A stretch of DNA of 22,313 bases from an uncultured Collinsella sp. (GTDB lineage: Bacteria > Actinomycetota > Coriobacteriia > Coriobacteriales > Coriobacteriaceae), in contig CABSDO010000022.1 in NCBI GenBank assembly GCA_902476475.1, positions 1-22,313 of the forward strand, read 5' to 3'. A program made the translations under genes and the position numbers. Positions 1-5,908 of the stretch are shown piece after piece. Within the stretch, counting starts at the first letter, position 1; each line of letters opens with the position of its first letter. A model generated the notes under the pieces. It saw nothing but the letters and a program-made list of their open reading frames with translations, searched no databases and had not been told where the DNA came from.

Positions 1-138
1 GCCTGCCACTGCGGTCTTGGCGGCCTCGGCCACCTGGCCCTCAAGCTCCTTGATACGTACCTCTTGATTGGCGAGAAGGACCTTGAACTCGTCGGGGCCA
101 TCGTCGGTGGCGGCAACTTCTTCTTCCGCATGCTGCAC
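1..138 (-). CDS. Partial hypothetical protein (N-terminal part), coiled-coil-like, cut by window edge
   Basis: On the minus strand an open frame enters the window and reads out through base 1. From a GTG at 138 it gives 46 residues beginning MQHAEEEVAATDDGPDEF, then a heptad-like stretch (KVLLANQEVRIKELEGQVAEAA). This acidic, helical composition looks like real protein, unlike the Arg/Pro-rich frames around it. I do not recognise the family; acidic N-termini with a coiled coil occur in GrpE, phage scaffold proteins and many mobile-element proteins. The start is odd. The only good ribosome site (GGAGG, 200-204) serves an ATG at 193 in another frame, and an in-frame TAA lies at 151-153. So either the weak GTG is used or the 5' end carries a frameshift and the gene is broken. 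Confidence 0.4.
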   Translation of the reverse strand, partial: MQHAEEEVAATDDGPDEFKVLLANQEVRIKELEGQVAEAAKTAVAG

Positions 139-303
139 TTGTTCGTCTGTTTACCCTTGCGGGTGCTGCTGCGTCTCCGTCGCCTGCCCACATCGGTGTC
201 CTCCTTCATGGGAACCACTTTCGTGAATCACGCAGGCAGGAGCCCGCCCGAATGCATGTTAGGAGCAGGGTATTTCTCTGTCACAAGAGCGTAGTCAGCT
301 CGA

Positions 304-320
304 ACTAAATCACATTTAGT
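304..320. promoter_or_regulatory. Perfect 7-3-7 palindrome upstream of ietA (candidate operator)
   Basis: ACTAAAT, a CAC spacer, then ATTTAGT: perfect 7-bp arms in the AT-rich gap before the ATPase gene. Size and position suit an operator bound by a helix-turn-helix dimer. The ATPase itself ends in a helix-turn-helix, so autoregulation is possible. That link is inference. Confidence 0.4.
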
Positions 321-367
321 ATTGTGCCACTTTCGAAGAGCTCAAAGCTTTAGCACAAACTATAAGG

Positions 368-387
368 TAGCAGCTGTAAATCTGCTA
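368..387. promoter_or_regulatory. Second inverted repeat upstream of ietA
   Basis: TAGCAG and CTGCTA (6-bp arms, 8-nt spacer) lie just after a -10-like TATAAG at 361-366 and before the ATPase start. It could be a second operator half-pair or a short 5' UTR hairpin. No convincing -35 was found at the right distance, so the promoter is not placed with confidence. Confidence 0.3.
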
Positions 388-431
388 TCCTAAGCATGTT
401 CCAAATTTCCGCAATAGAGAGGAAATGGTAT

Positions 432-1529
432 ATGGAGGCAATAGACTACATACCTAGGCTGGTGAGAGCCTGTTTAGAGAATGACAGAAGACTCGTAGAG
501 TCAGTCTCGCTCACGGTGTCCCGCAAGCTGAGACGTGATCGTCCTGATCTCGCTTCGGAGATCGCTGGGGCGCTTGCAGCATCTGACATGAGAAGCGAGG
601 CTACCCGTGCAGCCGAGATAAACCCGCTACCGATCGACCGAGAGACCCGCTTCTCTCTCGTAGAGTTCATAGAGCCAATCGAGCTACCGGACCCCATTCT
701 TGATGCTGCAACCACAAAAGAGCTTGCTGACTTTCTCAAGGAAAGAGGTCTGATTCAGCGGTTTTTCGAGGATGGGATCGAACCCTCGAACAGTATCCTC
801 TTCATTGGCGCTCCGGGCGTGGGTAAGACATACGCGGCCAACTGGCTTGCATACAAGCTCGCTCTTCCGCTCATAACGCTCGACCTCGCAACTTCGATAT
901 CCAGCTATCTCGGTCGATCCGGACAAAACATCAAGAGCGTCTTCGACTATGTCCGCGCACAGCCTGCGGTGCTCTTCCTGGACGAGTTCGACGCAATTGC
1001 GAAGCGGCGTGATGACGAGGGTGACCTCGGCGAATTGAAGCGCCTAGTGAACGTTCTTCTCAAAGAAATCGAGACATGCCCTAAGGGCAGCATCGTGCTT
1101 GCAGCTACAAATCATCCGGAGTTGTTGGATAGGGCGATTTGGCGGCGCTTCGACAGAGTTATAGAGGTGCCGCTTCCCGAGGAGAACGAACGCATGCGAC
1201 TCTTCGAGAGACACTTGCCCAGCGACCGCTTCACGCTCTCGCAAGAGATGCTCTTCCTCATGGTCGAGAAGAGCGCGGGCATGAGCGCCGCAGACATTTG
1301 CAAGCTTTGCGAGCACATTAAGCGCCAATCAGTGATGAATCCGGGCGAGAGCATAGAGATCATTTCTCTGAGCGAGCTGTACTCCAAATGCAAACCTCAA
1401 ACGAAGCAGGAGAAGAGTGAGGCGTGCATAAAACTCAGAGAAATTAACCCAGCCCTTACCGTGCGAGACATTGCGCGGATCGTCGGAGTCGGCGCCTCGA
1501 CGGTCTCCCGCTACATGAAGGAGGCATAA
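432..1529 (+). CDS. ietA: AAA+ ATPase of an IetAS-type module, with C-terminal helix-turn-helix
   Basis: A 365-residue AAA+ ATPase. Visible motifs, numbered from the 432 start: Walker A GAPGVGKT at about 126-133, Walker B LFLDEFD with D184/E185, sensor-1 Asn227 in AATNHPELLDR, and arginine-finger residues R238/R239 in AIWRRFDR. The first 100 residues are helical and unassigned. The last 24 residues (LTVRDIARIVGVGASTVSRYMKE) read as a DNA-binding helix-turn-helix. ATG 432 is preferred because AGAGGAAA (418-425) lies upstream; ATG 396, 12 codons earlier in frame, has no ribosome site. The next gene is a subtilisin-like protease 3 nt downstream. This AAA-ATPase/S8-protease pair is the IetAS architecture, known as a Ti-plasmid toxin-antitoxin pair (ATPase as antitoxin) and as an antiphage system. 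Family assignment rests on architecture and motifs; function here is inferred. Confidence 0.8.
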   Translation: MEAIDYIPRLVRACLENDRRLVESVSLTVSRKLRRDRPDLASEIAGALAASDMRSEATRAAEINPLPIDRETRFSLVEFIEPIELPDPILDAATTKELADFLKERGLIQRFFEDGIEPSNSILFIGAPGVGKTYAANWLAYKLALPLITLDLATSISSYLGRSGQNIKSVFDYVRAQPAVLFLDEFDAIAKRRDDEGDLGELKRLVNVLLKEIETCPKGSIVLAATNHPELLDRAIWRRFDRVIEVPLPEENERMRLFERHLPSDRFTLSQEMLFLMVEKSAGMSAADICKLCEHIKRQSVMNPGESIEIISLSELYSKCKPQTKQEKSEACIKLREINPALTVRDIARIVGVGASTVSRYMKEA

Positions 1530-1532
1530 GCC

Positions 1533-3839
1533 ATGTCCGACCCGCTGCCAATCCTTGCTCACGGCGAATCATATGCTCAGCCAGTTCAGAAGAAAACCGG
1601 TGGAGGTTCCAAGCCACGGCCACACGAGTACGAAGAGGCTAGGAACCGCCTCCTTGCTAATATCGGCGCTGTGTCCAGGCAGATGCAGACCGACCCTGAT
1701 TCCTACCTCGAGGAAAAGGTGGTCTGTTTACGTATGGAGCCCAAGTTCGAAGCAAAGTCCTATGCACCCTCGTCGGTGCTCACCTCTTCGGACGAGTTGC
1801 AAGTCATCGGCGGCAGGAGATACAAGACAGGCAACGTGCAACCTCAGAAGAACAGTAATGACGAAGATGCAGGAGAGCAGCTCGAGTTCGCAAAGCTCTA
1901 CTTCCTGCGCACGACCTCAAAGGGTCTTGCCGATTTTGAAAACGCGCTTCGCACTGGGTCAAACGAATCGGACGCATGGCGCAACGAGGTAATGTCCATC
2001 CGTTCCTTCGACCTGCTTGAGCCGGGCGAAAAGATACTTGGCTTCGATGCGGAATGGAAAGAGGGCCTGGTCGAAGCCGTGCTTCATCCGCTCCAAGAAA
2101 GCGCCGAGGATGCCGTAGACCTGTTCTGCAAGGCAGCAGGACTCGGTCGTGACGAAATCGAGGTACGGTCATACAAAGACGGCGTTACATTCATCGCCGC
2201 ACAGTTGAGCAGGGAAGCTACTATGGCAGCAGCGAGAATCAACCCGCTGCGCACGGTTCACCCGATGGGAAGAATCGCCTTCGAGCCGATACGGAGCGCG
2301 ATGAGCGCACCAGCACCGCAGGTTGCTGCGGCCCAGAATGTCCCACCTGTGACCGTCGGCGTCTTCGATGGTGGATGCAATCCCAATGTCCCGCTCCTCT
2401 CCGGCTATGTCAATGCGCATGATGCCGTTGCATCGCTGCCCGACCAAGACGGCATCGACCATGGAACGGGTGTATGCGGAGCCGTGCTGCATGGCGAGCT
2501 TTCTGGTAAGGGAGCTAGTGACGTCCTTCCTGCGCCCGAGGTGAAGGTTGAGAGCTTTCGAGTGCTGCCACCGAGCGATCCCATCGACATTGACCTCTAC
2601 GAATCGATCGACGCTATCGAGTACGTAGTCGGGCATAATCCTGACATCCAACTGTATAATCTCTCATTTGGCCCCGCTGACCCCATTCTCGACGATGACA
2701 TCAGCCGCTTCACTTATGCGCTTGATGTGCTGTCGTACAACCGCGATGCCGAGCCGCCCCTCTTTTGCATTGCGGCCGGCAATGACGGCGATTTGCCAAG
2801 CCCAGATAATCGTGTGCAGTCACCAGCGGATCTGGTCAACGGCATCGGAGTTGGCGCGTTTTGTATATTGCCTGATGGTACGAAGGCACGCGCTCCGTAT
2901 AGCTGTGTTGGTCCGGGAAGAGAGGGTGCCAAAATCAAGCCCGACCTCCTTGAGTATGGAGGGGACATCAACAAGCCATTCGTGGTGGTTGCCTCAAGCG
3001 GAAATGCTTTAGGCGCAAGCGCGGGTACCAGCTTTGCATCTCCTTTACTCGTCCACAAGCTTGGCAGAATGATGTCGCGAAGCGAGGATATCTCACAGCA
3101 TCTCGCCCGGGCTCTGGTCCTCCACAATTCGAAGCACAGTGATAGCTTTGTTCGAGAAGAGTACGGTTTCGGCATTGCTCCAGATGATCCATCGAGTTGT
3201 CTGAGCTGTGACGACAACCGCGTCACCACGCTATATCAAGGCATGCTCAGACCTAAGCAGCTTGTCTCGCTGCCGATATTTGCCCCCGGCATCGAGTCGG
3301 CGAAGGGGCTTATCACAATCAGCTGGACCATCGTTGCAGTCTGCGAAACGAATCCCAATGATTCGGATGCATACACCTCAAGCTGCATAGTAGATACCCT
3401 CATTCCTCATGCCAACAAATACACGTACTCGCTCAAAGGTACAAGCTATAGGCATACGGTGAATCTCGCCACCGAGGAGGGGCGTATCAAGGCAGCTGAA
3501 CTTGAACTGCAGGGCTACACCTCATCAACCTTGCCGGTGAGCAAGCCTGCAAAGAAGTGCTGGGAAGAGTCAGAGTTACGAGCCAACGATATGAAGTGGG
3601 ACAGTGTCATTAGCAGGACACAGCGCATGAAATCAAGCTCATTGTATGACCCGAAGCTGACGCTCCAATCCTTATTCCGTAATAATAACGATCCCGATGC
3701 GCTCACTCGTTACTATGCGGTCGTGACGGTCGATGCTCCAGGCTACAATGGCAGTCTTTACAACAGTACGCTCCAGGAGTATCGCAACTTGCAGCCAATC
3801 AAGCTCAGGATTGAGCCGCGTCTTGAGGCACGGAGTTAA
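1533..3839 (+). CDS. ietS: Subtilisin-like S8 serine protease of the IetAS-type module
   Basis: A 768-residue protease with an intact S8 active site: Asp279 (VGVFDGG), His310 (DHGTGVCGAV), oxyanion Asn417 (AAGNDGD) and nucleophile Ser500 (GTSFASP). The catalytic domain spans about 270-520. About 270 residues precede it, without signal peptide or membrane segment, and about 250 unassigned residues follow. It should therefore be cytoplasmic, unlike secreted subtilases. AAGGAGG (1518-1524), inside the end of the ATPase gene, places the start and suggests translational coupling. In IetAS systems the protease is the toxic effector and the ATPase restrains or directs it; that role is inferred here. 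Rare codons such as ATA and AGG are commoner than in the core genes, consistent with horizontal transfer. An ordinary housekeeping protease is less likely given the ATPase partner and the mobile neighbourhood. Confidence 0.82.
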   Translation: MSDPLPILAHGESYAQPVQKKTGGGSKPRPHEYEEARNRLLANIGAVSRQMQTDPDSYLEEKVVCLRMEPKFEAKSYAPSSVLTSSDELQVIGGRRYKTGNVQPQKNSNDEDAGEQLEFAKLYFLRTTSKGLADFENALRTGSNESDAWRNEVMSIRSFDLLEPGEKILGFDAEWKEGLVEAVLHPLQESAEDAVDLFCKAAGLGRDEIEVRSYKDGVTFIAAQLSREATMAAARINPLRTVHPMGRIAFEPIRSAMSAPAPQVAAAQNVPPVTVGVFDGGCNPNVPLLSGYVNAHDAVASLPDQDGIDHGTGVCGAVLHGELSGKGASDVLPAPEVKVESFRVLPPSDPIDIDLYESIDAIEYVVGHNPDIQLYNLSFGPADPILDDDISRFTYALDVLSYNRDAEPPLFCIAAGNDGDLPSPDNRVQSPADLVNGIGVGAFCILPDGTKARAPYSCVGPGREGAKIKPDLLEYGGDINKPFVVVASSGNALGASAGTSFASPLLVHKLGRMMSRSEDISQHLARALVLHNSKHSDSFVREEYGFGIAPDDPSSCLSCDDNRVTTLYQGMLRPKQLVSLPIFAPGIESAKGLITISWTIVAVCETNPNDSDAYTSSCIVDTLIPHANKYTYSLKGTSYRHTVNLATEEGRIKAAELELQGYTSSTLPVSKPAKKCWEESELRANDMKWDSVISRTQRMKSSSLYDPKLTLQSLFRNNNDPDALTRYYAVVTVDAPGYNGSLYNSTLQEYRNLQPIKLRIEPRLEARS

Positions 3840-3845
3840 TAGAAT

Positions 3846-3881
3846 GGACGGCCATCGTGCATAATTGCCTGATGGCCGTCC
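3846..3881. terminator. Perfect 11-bp hairpin 3' of ietS
   Basis: GGACGGCCATC and GATGGCCGTCC form perfect 11-bp arms around a 14-nt loop, 6 nt after the protease stop and between two converging genes. There is no U-tract on either side, so it is terminator-like but not canonical; it may act as a bidirectional terminator or 3' stabiliser. Confidence 0.6.
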
Positions 3882-3908
3882 TGCTACATACAAAGCAATA
3901 GGATAATA

Positions 3909-4106
3909 TTAGGCAGACAGAACGATGCCTCTCTCGTCGAGCAATCTGTCTACCGCGTTGAACAACTCTTGAAAGTTTCCAAGGGTCACATTAACGAACT
4001 GATACTTTAGGTCTTCGGAATGTGAACTCTCTCCGAAGAGCTCAGTAATCCCTGAGTTGAATTTCGACTTGCCATGGCGGCCTTCTCCTTTGAAGAAGGT
4101 CGCCAT
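3909..4106 (-). CDS. Small hypothetical protein or gene remnant (65 aa)
   Basis: A leftward 65-residue ORF (MATFFKGEGRHGKSKFNSGI through RLLDERGIVLSA) converging on ietS. The composition is protein-like, with hydrophobic and charged residues well spaced in the second half (YQFVNVTLGNFQELFNAVDRLLDE). I do not recognise it. The ATG at 4106 has no clear ribosome site, and the frame stops eight codons upstream with no other start codon between. The IS end lies about 30 bp upstream. It may therefore be the 3' end of a gene truncated by the insertion, or a genuine small gene. Its first 12 codons overlap the hairpin at 4071-4109. Confidence 0.4.
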   Translation of the reverse strand: MATFFKGEGRHGKSKFNSGITELFGESSHSEDLKYQFVNVTLGNFQELFNAVDRLLDERGIVLSA

Positions 4107-4109
4107 GGC
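4071..4109. repeat. Long hairpin, 16 paired positions, near the IS end
   Basis: GCCATGGCG pairs with CGCCATGGC (perfect 9 bp); a G-T position (wobble in RNA) follows, then CCTTCT pairs with AGAAGG around a 7-nt loop. It ends 30 bp from the IS inverted repeat. Members of the IS1111 subgroup often insert at palindromic targets, so it could relate to target choice, or be an old terminator. Confidence 0.55.
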
Positions 4110-4138
4110 CCCATTCCGGTCTTGTGATTATTCGCTCA

Positions 4139-4151
4139 TATGACCCAATCC
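4139..4151 (+). repeat. IS inverted repeat, end downstream of the transposase
   Basis: TATGACCCAATCC, an exact inverted copy of the repeat at 5649-5661. It marks the element end on the transposase 3' side. Confidence 0.8.
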
Positions 4152-4415
4152 GCTGTCAAGAGCCACAATGGCCCCGCCGACCGCTTGCAATCGGTCGGCG
4201 GGGCCTGCCGTTGAACCCGTCCCGGTCCGCCCCCGGCATGTCATCGACGCCTTCGGCTCAGTCTCATATCCGCGGATGCCGCTCCGGCGGCCCGCAATCC
4301 TCTCCTTCGGCGGGGTTCCCCTAGTCTGACTTCGCGCATGCGGCGGTCGCCGCGCGCACAGCGAGAACGGGGGTGTCCCCGAAGGCTGCCCGGCTCGCCG
4401 GGACGGGGGCTATGT
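4152..4415 (-). ncRNA. Candidate bridge RNA / seekRNA region of the IS1111-type element
   Basis: About 264 bp between the transposase stop and the inverted repeat contain no believable gene but several GC-rich hairpins, including the perfect 14-bp stem at 4170-4205. In the IS1111 subgroup the guide RNA that directs recombination is encoded on this side, in transposase orientation. One segment (4324-4332, GTCTGACTT on plus) is identical to bases 5664-5672 just outside the opposite IS end; another (4263-4269, CTCATAT) matches the near junction at 4135-4141. These are the kind of matches guide segments would give, but they are short. RNA limits are unknown. Confidence 0.45.
4170..4205. repeat. 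Perfect 14-bp GC-rich hairpin inside the IS non-coding end
   Basis: GGCCCCGCCGACCG and CGGTCGGCGGGGCC with an 8-nt loop. It lies 18 bp inside the inverted repeat, at what would be the 3' part of a transcript running on from the transposase. It could end or stabilise the guide RNA. No U-tract follows. Confidence 0.6.
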
Positions 4416-5537
4416 CTATTCGCCGGCCTCCCGGCACATCGTGCCGAGGGCCCACAGCCACCTCACGAGCTCGGCGGCGGTGGCGGCGTTCGCCTTCGCC
4501 TGGGGCATGCCCCTCTCGAGCATCTCCTCGCGTCGCCGGAGCAGGCGCTCGGACCCCTTCCTCCCGTGCATCCTTACCTCGAGGGGGACGCCGGAGCCCT
4601 TGGGCATCAGCTTCGGCTGGTGGCCGGCCTGGGCGTAGCACCAGGACCCCTCGACCGCCAGCCTCCTGACGAGCGCGTTGCCGGCCCCGCTGATCCCGCC
4701 GAGGCGCACGGAGTCCGCGCTCGACCTCTGCTTCGGGGCGAGGCCGAAGTAGGCCGTCACCTGCCTGCCGGAGCGGAACCTCGAGAAGTCGCCGACCTCG
4801 GCCGCGAAGGCGGCGGCGAGCGCGAACCCGCACCCCTTGATCGACTGGAGCGCCTCGACCTCCGCCGAGAGGGGGCCCGCCGGGACGGCGGCCCTGTACT
4901 CGGCGAGGAGGGCCTCCCTCGTCTCGTCGGCCGCCTCGACCTCGTTCCTCAGCGCCGCCAGCGCCCGGATGCCGCCGTCGTCGGCGGGGTGTATGCCGTC
5001 GAGCCACCTGAGGAAGCCGTACGTCCAGTACTTCCGGGGGTGGCCGGCCGGCGTCGTGCCGCCGTAGGCGTAGCCCCGGCGGGCGAGGAACGCCAGGAGC
5101 CGCTGCTTCGCCGCCGCGAGCCTGGCGGTCGCCGCGTCGTGGGCGGCGGCGAGGTCCCTGAGCCCCTCGATTTCGGGGGACGGCACCCATACCGGGGTGA
5201 TGTCGTGCGACAGTATCGCCTTGGCCATCCTGGCCGCGTCGTTGCGGTCGTTCTTGGACGAGAGGTCGGCCGCCGACCTCGGGACCTTGGAGACGGCCGC
5301 GACGACGCAGTCGACGCCGAGGGCCGACAGCTCCCTCTGCGGCGCGAAGCCGAGGTAGCCGCTCTCGTAGGCGGCGAGCGACGGGCCCGGGAAGCCCGAC
5401 ATCCACTCCGCGACCTCGCCCCAGGGGTTGCCGCGGAACCTCCTCGCCACGGCCTCGCCCGTCTCCGCGTCGAGCGCGCAGACGGTGGTGGACCTGAGGT
5501 GTACGTCCATTCCGAAGGCGGTAGAATATCTAGGCAC
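4416..5537 (-). CDS. IS110-family (IS1111 subgroup) transposase/recombinase
   Basis: A 373-residue recombinase of full family length. The N-terminal RuvC-like domain shows the DEDD tetrad: D11 (GMDVH), E58 (AAYESGY), D97 and D100 (KNDRNDAARMAKAI). A helical linker (about 120-220) leads to the second domain, with a helix-hairpin-helix motif (ALQSIKGCGFALAAAFAAEVGDF, about 229-251) and the GGISGAGN motif holding the conserved Ser283, which forms the covalent DNA link in this family. All catalytic positions are present, so it looks active. The start is GTG at 5537 with GGGAGG upstream; an in-frame ATG ten codons later would remove the strand that leads into D11. These enzymes work with a guide RNA from their own non-coding end, so the adjacent 4152-4415 region is probably its partner. 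Confidence 0.92.
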   Translation of the reverse strand: MPRYSTAFGMDVHLRSTTVCALDAETGEAVARRFRGNPWGEVAEWMSGFPGPSLAAYESGYLGFAPQRELSALGVDCVVAAVSKVPRSAADLSSKNDRNDAARMAKAILSHDITPVWVPSPEIEGLRDLAAAHDAATARLAAAKQRLLAFLARRGYAYGGTTPAGHPRKYWTYGFLRWLDGIHPADDGGIRALAALRNEVEAADETREALLAEYRAAVPAGPLSAEVEALQSIKGCGFALAAAFAAEVGDFSRFRSGRQVTAYFGLAPKQRSSADSVRLGGISGAGNALVRRLAVEGSWCYAQAGHQPKLMPKGSGVPLEVRMHGRKGSERLLRRREEMLERGMPQAKANAATAAELVRWLWALGTMCREAGE

Positions 5538-5648
5538 GGGAGCCTCCCAACCTCGTTGCGGCGCGGCTGCGCCTCTGGCACTTCAACAACATTGTCGCAG
5601 CCCCGACCCGCGGTCACGAGCGGGGGCTCCTGTCGTTTCCGTGCCCCT

Positions 5649-5661
5649 GGATTGGGTCATA
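5649..5661 (-). repeat. IS inverted repeat, end upstream of the transposase
   Basis: GGATTGGGTCATA, an exact inverted match to 4139-4151. The DNA from here to the transposase start (5538-5648) includes its ribosome site and presumably its promoter. Confidence 0.8.
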
Positions 5662-5908
5662 GTGTCTGACTTATGCTCAACCTATGGCGTCATCTCGCCC
5701 CAAAAGGGCCTCCCTCGCTCTGGCGGGCTTTCGCTGTTGTTGCCAGGGCATCGGCGTTGCCTTGGCCGTCAATAGTCATTGGGGGCGTTCTCAAACGACT
5801 ACCCAACGGCTATTGCACACATGGCTCGCATGACAGTCGTCTCTTTTATGTTTCCTTTAGCCGTCGCTGCCTAGGATGGGAGTTAGTCGGCAGGAAGGGA
5901 GCGTCTAT
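5662..5908. other. Non-coding gap between the IS and the exporter gene
   Basis: About 250 bp with no convincing gene on either strand. Open frames here run into the exporter gene out of phase and have poor composition. It probably holds the exporter promoter, but I could not pick a -35/-10 pair. It may also contain the right-hand edge of the accessory region; no flanking direct repeat or tRNA was found. Confidence 0.4.

Larger units (their letters stand above)
4139..5661 (-). mobile_element. IS110-family insertion sequence, IS1111 subgroup, apparently complete
   Basis: About 1.52 kb, bounded by a perfect 13-bp inverted repeat (TATGACCCAATCC at 4139-4151, its complement at 5649-5661). It carries one DEDD-type transposase on the minus strand. 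Inverted repeats near the ends are characteristic of the IS1111 subgroup and absent from the classic IS110 subgroup. The non-coding DNA is asymmetric: about 110 bp before the transposase and about 264 bp after it, as expected when the guide RNA is encoded downstream. In this subgroup a few more bases usually lie outside the repeats, so the true ends may extend by several bp. I saw no target duplication, which the family normally does not make. GC content is clearly higher than in the flanking ietAS region. Confidence 0.85.

Noticed and set aside
64..294. Rightward 76-codon open frame at the left edge
   Set aside because: No ribosome site; overlaps the better leftward frame, and its composition looks like a shadow.
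4321..5669. Long open frames on both strands inside the IS
   Set aside because: Out-of-phase shadows of the transposase; composition is almost only Arg, Gly, Pro and Ala.
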